DNA of 64,000 nt from Actinomadura violacea (GTDB taxonomy: Bacteria > Actinomycetota > Actinomycetes > Streptosporangiales > Streptosporangiaceae): positions 62,001 through 126,000 of the forward strand of contig NZ_JAGEPF010000009.1 in assembly GCF_017573465.1 (NCBI RefSeq), in the 5' to 3' direction. Below, piece by piece: positions 36,539 through 45,071 of this stretch. Positions within the stretch are counted from its first letter, which is position 1; every line of letters begins with the position of its first letter. The position numbers were made by a program, and so were the translations under genes. The notes under the pieces were generated by a model that saw only the letters and a program-made list of their open reading frames with translations, made no database searches and was not told where the DNA came from.

Positions 36539-37774
36539 ATGACCACCACCCCCGAGATCGACCTGGTCGCCCTCGACGCGTACGAGCGCGGCGGCGCCCC
36601 CCACGAGCAGCTGGCGTGGCTGCGCGAGCACGACCCGGTGCACCGGCACCACGGCGACCCGGACCGGGACTACCCGCCCTTCTGGGCGGTCACCCGGCAC
36701 GCCGACGTGGTGCACGTGTCCCGGCATCCGGAGATCTTCTCCTCCTACGAGCGGCTCGCGCTGTTCGACGAGCCGCCGGAGGAGCATCTGGCGCTCCAGC
36801 GCATGATGATGCTCAACCAGGATCCGCCGGAGCACACGCGCAAGCGCGGCATCGTCAACAGGGGGTTCACGCCGCGCGCGATCGGCGCGCTGGCCGACCA
36901 CATCAGGGAGATCTGCCGGGGGCTGGTCGAGGAGACGGTGGCTCGCGGCGAGGAGGCCGACTTCGTCCGCGACCTCGCCGCCCCGCTGCCGCTGTACGTC
37001 ATCTGCGAGCTGCTGGGCGCCCCGCCGGAGGACCGGGAGAAGATCTTCACCTGGTCGAACACGCTGATCGGCGGGGACGACCCGGAGTTCCAGCGGACGC
37101 CGGAGGAGGGCCAGGAGGCGGCGACGCAGCTGTACGCCTACGCCAACGTGCTGGCCGCCGACCGGCGGGAGAACCCGCGCGACGACATCGTCACGAGGCT
37201 GCTCCAGCCGGACGCCGACGGCCAGGTGCTGGACGGCGACGAGTTCGAGCTGTTCGTGATGCTGCTGTCGGTCGCCGGGAACGAGACGACCCGCAACGCC
37301 GCGACCGGCGGCATGCTCGCGCTGCTGGAGCACCCGGAGCAGTGGGCGCGGCTGCGCGCCGACCGGTCGCTGGTCCGGACGGCGGCGGACGAGATCGTCC
37401 GGTGGGTCACGCCGGTGAACCTGTTCCGCCGGACCGCCGTGCGGGACACCGAGCTCGGCGGGCGGCAGATCTCCGCCGGGGACAAGGTCGTGGTGTTCTA
37501 CTCCTCGGCGAACCGGGACGAGGCGGTCTTCGCCGACCCGTACGCCTTCGACGTGGGCCGCGACCCGAACCCGCACATCGGGTTCGGCGGCGGCGGCCCG
37601 CACTTCTGCCTGGGCTCCCATCTCGCCCGGCTCGAGCTGAGTGTGCTTTTCGAAACACTTTTGGACACTGTGCCCAATATTGAACTCGGCGGTAACGTAC
37701 GGAGGCTAAGGTCTAGTTTCATCAACGGCATAAAGGAGATGCCGGTGCGTGTGCGACCGGCGTCCCGCGACTGA
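36539..37774 (+). CDS. Cytochrome P450, CYP125/CYP124-clan, tandem copy 2
   Basis: A 411-residue paralogue of the preceding P450 (shared PHIGFGGGGPHFCLG heme loop, VAGNETTRNAATGG I-helix, DEIVRW ExxR). It probably arose by tandem duplication; function is likely related sterol or lipid hydroxylation. The last ~100 bases of the gene (37641-37740) drop to 46% GC, against about 73% around it, and use rare AT-rich codons (e.g. CTT TTC GAA ACA CTT TTG). That patch may contain a promoter for the downstream glycosyltransferase operon or reflect recombination. Confidence 0.88.
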   Translation: MTTTPEIDLVALDAYERGGAPHEQLAWLREHDPVHRHHGDPDRDYPPFWAVTRHADVVHVSRHPEIFSSYERLALFDEPPEEHLALQRMMMLNQDPPEHTRKRGIVNRGFTPRAIGALADHIREICRGLVEETVARGEEADFVRDLAAPLPLYVICELLGAPPEDREKIFTWSNTLIGGDDPEFQRTPEEGQEAATQLYAYANVLAADRRENPRDDIVTRLLQPDADGQVLDGDEFELFVMLLSVAGNETTRNAATGGMLALLEHPEQWARLRADRSLVRTAADEIVRWVTPVNLFRRTAVRDTELGGRQISAGDKVVVFYSSANRDEAVFADPYAFDVGRDPNPHIGFGGGGPHFCLGSHLARLELSVLFETLLDTVPNIELGGNVRRLRSSFINGIKEMPVRVRPASRD

Positions 37775-37802
37775 CGGGAGTGGTGCGTGGGCAGGGGCTG
37801 GC

Positions 37803-39095
37803 GTGGGTGAGGCAGACGAGCCGGGCGGACCGTTGCGGGTCGCCCTGCTCTCCTACCGGAGCAAGCCGCACTGCGGCGGCCAGGGGGTCTACCTCCGGCA
37901 TCTGAGCCGGGAGCTGATCGACCTCGGGCACACGGTGGAGGTGCTGTCCGGCCAGCCGTATCCGGAGCTGGACCGCGACGAGATCGCCCTCACCAAGATC
38001 CCGAGCCTGGACCTGTACCGGGACGAGGACCCGTTCCGCACGCCGGCGCGCGAGGAGTTCCGCGACTGGATCGACGTGCTGGAGTTCGCGCACATGAAGA
38101 CCGGCGGGTTCCCCGAGCCGCTGACCTTCAGCATCCGCGCGCTGCGCGAGCTGAAGCGGCGCCGCCGCGACTTCGACGTCGTGCACGACAACCAGGTCCT
38201 CGGCCTCGGCAACCTCGCCATCTCCCGGCTCGGCCTGCCGCTGGTCACCAGCATCCACCACCCGATCAGCGTCGACCGGCGGATCGAGCTGGAGGCCGCG
38301 CAGGGCATCAAGCAGAAGCTCGGCAAGCGCCGCTGGTACGGGTTCGTCACCATGCAGTCGCAGGTGTCGCGGCGCATCGGCCCCGTGCTGACGGTGTCGG
38401 AGTCGTCCAAGGTCGACATCGTCAAGGACTTCCGCGTCGACCCGCGCGACATCGAGATCCTGCCGCTCGGCGTCGACACCCGCATCTTCCACCCGCGCGG
38501 CGAGCGCGTCCCCGGCCGGATCGTCGCGATGGCCAGCGCCGACGCCCCGATCAAGGGCGTCGACGTGCTGCTGCGCGCGGTCGCCAAGGTCGCCACCGAG
38601 CGGGACGTGCACGTCATCGTGGTCAGCCGGCCGCAGAAGGACGGCCCGACCGAGAAGCTGGTGAAGGAGCTGGCGCTCGGCGACCGGGTCCGGTTCGTCA
38701 GCGGCATCAGCGACGACGAGCTGGGCGACCTGCTGGCCTCCGCCGAGATCGCCGTCGTCCCGTCCCGCTACGAGGGCTTCTCCCTGCCCGCCGTCGAGCA
38801 CATGGCGTCCGGCACGCCGCTGGTCGCCAGCCGCGCCGGCGCGCTGCCCGAGGTCGTCGGCGACGCGGGCGTCCTGGTGGAGCCCGGCGACGTCGAGGAG
38901 CTCGCCGCGACGCTGCGCCTGCTGCACGACTCCCCCGCGGAGCGGGCACGGGTGGGCGCGGCCGGGCTCGCCCGGGTGCAGGAGCGGTTCGCCTGGCCCG
39001 CCGTGGCGAAGGCGACCGTCGAGCACTACCGCGCCGCCATCCGCGAGCGGAACTACCTGCGGCTCGCCGCGTCCAAGCGGGCGCGCCGCACCTGA
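37803..39095 (+). CDS. Family 4 glycosyltransferase
   Basis: A 430-residue GT-B enzyme. N-terminal VALLSYRSKPHCGGQGVYLR has the GG loop for donor binding; the C-terminal nucleotide-sugar site is EIAVVPSRYEGFSLPAVEHM (E-x7-E type). Start is uncertain: GTG 37803 is chosen (AGGGG upstream), with TTG 37833 the main alternative. It is the first of three same-strand genes with a methyltransferase and an alpha-toroid protein, so it probably glycosylates a lipid-type acceptor made by that set. Confidence 0.85.
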   Translation: MGEADEPGGPLRVALLSYRSKPHCGGQGVYLRHLSRELIDLGHTVEVLSGQPYPELDRDEIALTKIPSLDLYRDEDPFRTPAREEFRDWIDVLEFAHMKTGGFPEPLTFSIRALRELKRRRRDFDVVHDNQVLGLGNLAISRLGLPLVTSIHHPISVDRRIELEAAQGIKQKLGKRRWYGFVTMQSQVSRRIGPVLTVSESSKVDIVKDFRVDPRDIEILPLGVDTRIFHPRGERVPGRIVAMASADAPIKGVDVLLRAVAKVATERDVHVIVVSRPQKDGPTEKLVKELALGDRVRFVSGISDDELGDLLASAEIAVVPSRYEGFSLPAVEHMASGTPLVASRAGALPEVVGDAGVLVEPGDVEELAATLRLLHDSPAERARVGAAGLARVQERFAWPAVAKATVEHYRAAIRERNYLRLAASKRARRT

Positions 39096-39235
39096 GACGG
39101 GCGGCTCCGCCAGGGCCGCGTCCGAACACGGCTGCACCCCGCCGGGGGCAGCACCTGAGCAAGGCCAGTACTGAGAAGTGCTGTGGGAACCCGATCCGGG
39201 ACTCCCCGTACGGAAGGAGCACGACCCTGCTGACC

Positions 39236-39988
39236 GTGGATTTCCAGCGGTTCCGCGTCACCCCCGGGGACCGCATCCTCGACATGGGATGCGGGGCCGG
39301 ACGGCACGCCTTCGAGCTGTACCGCCGGGGTGCGCACGTCGTGGCCTTCGACCTCGACGCGGACGAGCTGGCCGGCGTCGAGACGATGTTCGGCGCCATG
39401 CGCCTGGAGGGCGAGGTCCCCGCGGGCGCGACCGCCGAGACCGTGCAGGGTGACGCGCTCGACCTGCCGTTCCCCGACGACCACTTCGACAAGATCATCG
39501 CGTCCGAGGTGTTCGAGCACATCCCCGACGACATGCGGGCGATGCGCGAGCTGATGCGGGTGCTCAAGCCGGGCGGGAAGCTCGCCGTGACGGTGCCGAG
39601 CTGGCTGCCCGAGCGGGTCTGCTGGGCGCTGTCGGAGGACTACCACACCGCCCCCGGCGGCCACGTGCGGATCTACACGCGCGCGGAGCTGGAGGCGAAG
39701 TTCAAGTCGATCGGCTTCAAGGTCGGCGGCCACCACCACGCGCACGGGCTGCACGCCCCGTACTGGTGGATCAAGTGCGCGGTCGGCGTGAACGACGACG
39801 GCAACCCGCTCGCCAAGGCCTACCACCAGATCCTGGTCTGGGACATCATGAAGCGGCCGCTCGCGACCCGGCTGGCCGAGCGCGCGCTGAACCCGGTGAT
39901 CGGCAAGAGCGTCGTCGTGTACTTCGCGAAGCCGTCCGTGCCGAGCACGCCGGCGGCCCCGGCCAAGGAGACGGCGGATGCCGTCTGA
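39236..39988 (+). CDS. Class I SAM-dependent methyltransferase
   Basis: A ~250-residue methyltransferase: RILDMGCGAGRHAFELYRRG (motif I), VAFDLDADE (acidic loop), GDALDLPFPDDHFDKIIASE (motif IV), LKPGGKLAVTVPSW. GTG 39236 is given as start, but the well-placed GGAAGGAG (39212-39219) points to CTG 39227, giving an N-terminus M-L-T-V-D-F that I also recall for homologues. It overlaps the alpha-toroid gene by 11 bp. Confidence 0.85.
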   Translation: MDFQRFRVTPGDRILDMGCGAGRHAFELYRRGAHVVAFDLDADELAGVETMFGAMRLEGEVPAGATAETVQGDALDLPFPDDHFDKIIASEVFEHIPDDMRAMRELMRVLKPGGKLAVTVPSWLPERVCWALSEDYHTAPGGHVRIYTRAELEAKFKSIGFKVGGHHHAHGLHAPYWWIKCAVGVNDDGNPLAKAYHQILVWDIMKRPLATRLAERALNPVIGKSVVVYFAKPSVPSTPAAPAKETADAV

Positions 39989-41105
39989 GATCATCCCGCC
40001 CTCGGTGCCCGGGGTCCTGACGCCGGACGACGTCGTCGCGACCGCCCGCAGCATCGCCCGCCAGCAGGAGGCGTCCGGCGCGATCCCGTGGTTCTCGCCG
40101 GTCGGCGGCGTGCCCGGGCACGTCGACGCCTGGAACCATGTCGAGGCGGCGATGGCGCTGACCGTCGCCGGGCTCGGCGACGAGGCGCGCCGCGCCTACG
40201 AGTGGCTCGCGGGCGTGCAGCGCCCGGACGGGTCGTGGCCCGCCAAATGGGTGCTCGGCGAGGTCACCGAGCCGGGCGGCGAGTCCAACCACGCCGCCTA
40301 CGTCGCGGTGGGCGTCTGGCACGAGCTGCTGTGCACCGGCGACGAGCGGTTCGCGCGGCGGATGTGGCCGGTGGTCCGGCGGGCCGTCGACTTCACGCTC
40401 GGCCTGCAGACCCGCCGCGGCGAGATCATCTGGATCCGGCACGAGAACGGCGCCGCGTCCGACCACGCGCTGCTGACCGGATGCTCGTCGATCTACCAGT
40501 CGCTGCGCTGCGCGGTCGCGCTGGCCGAGCACCTCGGCGAGCCGCAGCCGGACTGGGAGCTCGCCGCCGACCAGCTCGGCCACGTGGTGGCCGCGCACCC
40601 GGAGGCGTTCGCCGACAAGAGCCGCTGGTCGATGGACTGGTACTACCCGGTGCTCGGCGGCCCGGTGCGCGGCGAGGCCGCCGCGCGGCGGCTCGCGGAC
40701 AGCTGGGACGCGTTCGTCGTGCCGGGCCTCGGCTGCCGCTGCGTGTCCGACCAGCCGTGGGTGACGGCGGCGGAGAGCTGCGAGCTGGTGATGGCGCTGG
40801 ACGCGGCGGGCGACCGGGACCGGGCGCTGGAGCTGTTCACCACCATCCAGCACCTGCGGCACGAGGACGGCTCGTACTGGACGGGCTGGCAGTTCGAGAA
40901 CGAGCGGCACTTCCCCGGGGACCGTTCCACCTACACGGCGGCGGCGGTGGTCCTGGCGGCGGACGCGCTGGCGGACGCCTCGCCGGGCGCCCGGCTGTTC
41001 AAGGAGATCGCGGGGCGGCCGCTCGGGCCGTGCGCCGCGTCCGACCCCCTGGCGTGCGGCTGCGCGCTGGTACCGGTCGCCAACCCGGTCCGGACGCGGC
41101 TCTGA
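39978..41105 (+). CDS. Prenyltransferase/squalene-oxidase-repeat alpha-toroid protein
   Basis: A 375-residue helical protein with terpene-cyclase/prenyltransferase-like repeats, e.g. YEWLAGVQRPDGSWPAKW (QW-like). It lacks the DxDD acid motif of squalene-hopene cyclases, so class II cyclase activity is unlikely. Its C-terminus has a CGC motif. The overlap with the methyltransferase gene, the adjacent GT4 and the downstream terminator define a three-gene operon. Function is unknown; isoprenoid or lipid binding is a guess. Confidence 0.8.
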   Translation: MPSEIIPPSVPGVLTPDDVVATARSIARQQEASGAIPWFSPVGGVPGHVDAWNHVEAAMALTVAGLGDEARRAYEWLAGVQRPDGSWPAKWVLGEVTEPGGESNHAAYVAVGVWHELLCTGDERFARRMWPVVRRAVDFTLGLQTRRGEIIWIRHENGAASDHALLTGCSSIYQSLRCAVALAEHLGEPQPDWELAADQLGHVVAAHPEAFADKSRWSMDWYYPVLGGPVRGEAAARRLADSWDAFVVPGLGCRCVSDQPWVTAAESCELVMALDAAGDRDRALELFTTIQHLRHEDGSYWTGWQFENERHFPGDRSTYTAAAVVLAADALADASPGARLFKEIAGRPLGPCAASDPLACGCALVPVANPVRTRL

Positions 41106-41106
41106 T

Positions 41107-41129
41107 GTGTGGGGGGCGACCCCCCACAC
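41107..41129. terminator. Terminator of the GT4 operon
   Basis: A perfect 10-bp stem (GTGTGGGGGG / CCCCCCACAC) with a 3-nt loop, starting 2 bp after the alpha-toroid stop. The following ~160 bp up to 41289 are low-complexity G/C runs with no ORF I trust. Confidence 0.7.
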
Positions 41130-41289
41130 CCCCCGCTGCGGGGGCGGCCGGCGCCCTCCGCTCCGCTGGCGCTCCGCTCCGGGCTTCGGCCCCCCCGGTG
41201 AGGGGCCTGCCCCCACGCCCCCCGGCGGGGGCTCCGCCCCCACACCCCCGGCCCGAGTGCCCGGTGCCGGGCCGTGGCCGTTCTGTGGC

Positions 41290-42057
<768 letters not shown>

Positions 42058-42071
42058 TTATCCGACACCGA

Positions 42072-42089
42072 ATGAGACTCGGGTCTCGC
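42072..42089. promoter_or_regulatory. Third copy of the GAGAC...GTCTC palindrome
   Basis: ATGAGACTCGGGTCTCGC keeps GAGAC-N4-GTCTC with the same spacing as the perfect copy at 35064-35081. It lies 22 bp before a KstR-type box, as at the other two places. Confidence 0.6.
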
Positions 42090-42110
42090 CCCGGTGTTGC
42101 CGCACCAGAC

Positions 42111-42124
42111 TGGAACGTGTTCTA
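42111..42124. promoter_or_regulatory. KstR box (ferredoxin promoter)
   Basis: TGGAACGTGTTCTA matches the KstR consensus except at position 2. It lies 138 bp upstream of the ferredoxin gene. Confidence 0.7.
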
Positions 42125-42262
42125 CTTTTGCCGGGCGGGCGGCCGGTGCCAGAACCCGGTTCGGTAGGTTGGGCGCCGGGCACCGGGCGGGCGGAGCCGT
42201 GCCGCCGCGCGGACCACCCCCGGACCGCGCCCGCCCATCCGGGAACGCGAACGGAGAAGCCG

Positions 42263-42454
42263 ATGAGAGTACGAGTCGACCCGCTGGTGTGCGAGGCCAA
42301 CGGCGTCTGCGTCGGGCTCGCCCCCGAGGTCTTCGACCTCAACGACGACGACGAGCTGGAGGTCCTCAAGCCGGACGTGCCGGCCGAGGAGGCCGACCGC
42401 GTCCGGCACGCGGTCCGCTCCTGCCCGAAGGCCGCCCTGACCCTCGAGGAGTAG
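42263..42454 (+). CDS. [3Fe-4S] ferredoxin, FdxD-like
   Basis: A 63-residue P450-type ferredoxin: VDPLVCEANGVCVGLAPEVF with C-x5-C, and SCPKAALTLEE as the second cluster element; three Cys ligands indicate 3Fe-4S. It resembles Mycobacterium FdxD (Rv3503c), a KstR-regulon ferredoxin. ATG 42263 follows AACGGAGAAGC. With a KstR box upstream it is the obvious electron donor for CYP125 and the tandem P450s. No ferredoxin reductase is nearby. Confidence 0.9.
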   Translation: MRVRVDPLVCEANGVCVGLAPEVFDLNDDDELEVLKPDVPAEEADRVRHAVRSCPKAALTLEE

Positions 42455-42558
42455 CGGGCCGCCGAGGAGCGGCGGCGCCGCGCCGCGGACGGTTCGTCAC
42501 CGGTCCCGTTCCCGTGCCATCCTGCTTCCTGCCCTTCGGACGACTAGACGATCGTGGA

Positions 42559-44472
42559 GTGCGGGTGCGTGGAGTGCGGGTGGCGTACGCGGCCCCGGCG
42601 GGCCCTGCCCGGGCGGGCCGGACCCTCGCGTCCGTGCTGGCGGCGGCGCTGGCCGTCCCCCTCGCGGTGCCGGCGGCCGCGCACGCCGCCGCACCGCTCA
42701 CCGGGAAGCGCATCCACGACGTCCAGGGCGCCGCGCACGTCTCGCCGCTGAGGGGCGCCGCCGTCGCGGGCGTCCCCGGCGTGGTCACCGCCGTCACCGG
42801 CAACGGCTTCTGGATGCAGGACCCGCACCCCGACCGGAACGCCGCGACGTCCGAGGGCGTCTTCGTCTTCACCCGCACCCGGCCGTCCGCCGCCACAGCG
42901 GACGCGGTCCGGGTGAACGGGAAGGTCAGCGAGTACCGGCAGGGCGGCGCCTCGTCCGCCGGGCTCACCCGCACCGAGATCGACGCGACCGCCGTCGGCG
43001 TGACGGGGCACGGCGCGGCGCTGCCCGCCCCCGTCGTGATCGGGCCGGGCGGGCGCCGACCGCCGTCGGCCGTCGTCTCCGCGCGGCGCGGCGACGTCGA
43101 GAAGGGCGGCGCGCTCGACCCCAGGCGCAGCGGCCTCGACTTCTACGAGTCACTCGAAGGCATGCGCGTCCGGATCAGCGACGCCATCGCCGTCGGGCCG
43201 GCTCGCGACGGCCAGGTGCCGGTGCTGCCCGCGGGCGGCGCGGGCGCCGGCACCCGCACCAAGCGCGGCGGCATCCTGCTGCGCGACGGCGACGCCAACC
43301 CCGAGCGGATCATCCTGGACGACGCGCTCGCGCCGCTGCCCTCAATGGACGTCGGCGACCGGCTCCCCGGCGCCGACGACGGCGTCCTCGACTACTCCTA
43401 CGGCGACTTCACGCTGCTGCTCACCGCCACCCCGCGGCGCGCCGCCGGAGGGCTGCCGCGGGAGGTCGCGTCCGCGCAGCGGCCCGGCGAGCTCGCCGTC
43501 GGCACCGCCGGGCTCGCCGGCCTGAACCCCGACAGCCCCCCGCAGCGCTTCCAGGACCTCGCCGGCGACATCGTCCAGGGGCTCGGCTCCCCCGACCTCG
43601 TCGCGGTCAGCGGGCTGCAGGACAACAACGGCCCCCGCGACGACGGCACCGTCGTCGCCGACCAGACCGTCGCGCAGCTGATCACCGCGATCAGCGCGGC
43701 GGGCGGCCCCGCCTACGACTGGCGCTCGGTGAACCCCCGCGACGGCGCCGACGGCGGCGAGAAGGGCGGCAACAGCCGGATCGGGTTCCTGTTCCGCACC
43801 GACCGCGGGCTCGCGTTCGTCGACCGCCCCGCGGCCGCCGACCCCCTCGCCGACGACCCGCCCGCCGCGCGGCCCGACCCGTCCGTCACCTCCGTGCGGG
43901 CGGTGCGGCGCGCGGACGGGTCGGCCGGGCTGTCGCTGTCGCCCGGCCGGATCGCGCCCCGCGACACCGCGTGGAGCGGCGCGCGCAAGCCGCTCGCCGG
44001 CGAGGTCACCTGGCGGGGCCGCCGCATCATCGTCGTCGCCGACGACTGGTACCCGCGCACCGGCGACGACCAGCCCGTCTTCGGCCGCTTCCAGCCGCCG
44101 TCCAGCCCCACCGAGTGGCGCCGCGACGCGCAGGCCCGCGTCGTCGCCGGGTTCGTCAGGTCGGTGCGGGCGACGAGCCGGAAGGCGGACGTGATCGTGA
44201 CCGGCGGCCTCAACGACCCCGGCACGTCCCTGCCCGTGCAGGCCCTGACGCGGGAGGCCGGGCTCGCCGACCTGCCCGCGAAGCTGCCGGCCGGCGACCG
44301 CTACACCGCGGTGACCGGCGGGAACTCCGAGGACCTCGACCACATCCTGCTCAGCCCGTCGCTGGCGCGGCGCAAGCACCGGTTCGACATCGTGCACCGC
44401 GCGTCGGAGTTCGCGGCGCGCGCCGGCGACCGCGACCCGGCCGTGGTGCGCATCGACCTGTCCGGGAAGTGA
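42559..44472 (+). CDS. Secreted endonuclease/exonuclease/phosphatase-fold protein, likely inactive
   Basis: About 637 residues with a signal peptide (ASVLAAALAVPLAVPAAAHA), an N-terminal OB-like extracellular domain, and a C-terminal EEP nuclease domain of the ExeM/NucH type. Scaffold motifs are conserved (QDNNGPRDDGTVVADQTVAQ, GDDQPVFGRFQPP, SEDLDHILLSPSLA), but the catalytic ones are not: LVAVSGLQDN for L-E-E-I-Q-D-N, VVADDWYP for V-A-N-H-F-N-S, TGGLNDP for G-D-L-N-D, and AGDRDPAV for S-D-H-D-P. It is therefore probably a pseudo-nuclease. The exact GTG start (42559, 42565, 42574 or 42580) is uncertain. Confidence 0.82.
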   Translation: MRVRGVRVAYAAPAGPARAGRTLASVLAAALAVPLAVPAAAHAAAPLTGKRIHDVQGAAHVSPLRGAAVAGVPGVVTAVTGNGFWMQDPHPDRNAATSEGVFVFTRTRPSAATADAVRVNGKVSEYRQGGASSAGLTRTEIDATAVGVTGHGAALPAPVVIGPGGRRPPSAVVSARRGDVEKGGALDPRRSGLDFYESLEGMRVRISDAIAVGPARDGQVPVLPAGGAGAGTRTKRGGILLRDGDANPERIILDDALAPLPSMDVGDRLPGADDGVLDYSYGDFTLLLTATPRRAAGGLPREVASAQRPGELAVGTAGLAGLNPDSPPQRFQDLAGDIVQGLGSPDLVAVSGLQDNNGPRDDGTVVADQTVAQLITAISAAGGPAYDWRSVNPRDGADGGEKGGNSRIGFLFRTDRGLAFVDRPAAADPLADDPPAARPDPSVTSVRAVRRADGSAGLSLSPGRIAPRDTAWSGARKPLAGEVTWRGRRIIVVADDWYPRTGDDQPVFGRFQPPSSPTEWRRDAQARVVAGFVRSVRATSRKADVIVTGGLNDPGTSLPVQALTREAGLADLPAKLPAGDRYTAVTGGNSEDLDHILLSPSLARRKHRFDIVHRASEFAARAGDRDPAVVRIDLSGK

Positions 44473-44646
44473 GCGGCCGGCCCGTCCGGGAGGCGGACGG
44501 CCGGCGCCGGACGTGACGGCGGTCACCCGATTACGGCGGTACCGAAAAGATCGCCGGTGAACGATCCGGAAACCCGCCGGTGTTTTTCTCCGCGGGGGGC
44601 GGGCAGCGATCGATCGTCACAGCCCCTCAAGGAGGAGCCACCCCCC

Positions 44647-44835
44647 ATGGCTTTCCGATATCGGTCGCGCCACATCAGCCTGGTCGGCCTGATCTATCTC
44701 ATCATCGGCGTGTTCGTCGCCTGGGACCGCGGCTACATCGACGTCCCGCTGCTGCGCCAGGTCGGCAGCGCGCTGCTGGCCATCTTCCTGTGGATCCTCA
44801 TCCTCCTCGGCGTGGACCTGCACATCCACGCCTGA
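44647..44835 (+). CDS. Small two-helix membrane protein
   Basis: A 62-residue hydrophobic protein with two predicted helices (ISLVGLIYLIIGVFVAW and VGSALLAIFLWILILLGV). ATG 44647 follows GGAGGAG. It looks like the conserved small membrane proteins common in actinomycetes. No function known. A strong hairpin follows. Confidence 0.75.
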   Translation: MAFRYRSRHISLVGLIYLIIGVFVAWDRGYIDVPLLRQVGSALLAIFLWILILLGVDLHIHA

Positions 44836-44848
44836 GGGACCTGGGACC

Positions 44849-44894
44849 GGCACGGGCCGCTCGCACGTCCCCCCGTCGGCGGGCGGCCCGTGCC
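44849..44894. terminator. Terminator of the small membrane protein gene
   Basis: A perfect 12-bp stem (GGCACGGGCCGC at 44849-44860 and its complement at 44883-44894) with a 22-nt loop, 13 bp past the stop codon. Confidence 0.6.
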
Positions 44895-44940
44895 CCGGCC
44901 CCGGCCCGTGCCCCGGCCGGCGACAGGTCACCGTGCCGCC

Positions 44941-44955
44941 GGGGTCATAGACCCC
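44941..44955. promoter_or_regulatory. Palindrome upstream of the Cys-rich mini-gene
   Basis: GGGGTC-ATA-GACCCC is a perfect 6-bp inverted repeat, 28 bp before the ATG of the 26-codon Cys-rich ORF. It could be an operator. Confidence 0.5.
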
Positions 44956-44983
44956 ATAACGCTCAAAGAGCTACGTTCCGCCC

Positions 44984-45064
44984 ATGACGAAAAAAGACTG
45001 CAGTTGCGGACATGGCGGCGGATGCTCGTGCCCGAAGGGCTGCTCCTGCGGCTGCAACGGGTGA
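44984..45064 (+). CDS. Metallothionein-like 26-residue Cys-rich protein
   Basis: ATG 44984 to TGA 45062-45064 encodes 26 residues with 7 Cys in CxC pairs: begins MTKKDCSCGHGGG, then CSC-PKG-CSCGC and ends N-G. The spacing and the single His suggest a soft-metal (Cu, Zn or Cd) binding peptide of metallothionein type. It is too short for ordinary gene calling. There is no strong Shine-Dalgarno, and it converges with the propeller gene (7-bp gap). Its composition is atypical for a random GC-rich reading frame. Confidence 0.6.
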   Translation: MTKKDCSCGHGGGCSCPKGCSCGCNG

Positions 45065-45071
45065 TCCCCCG

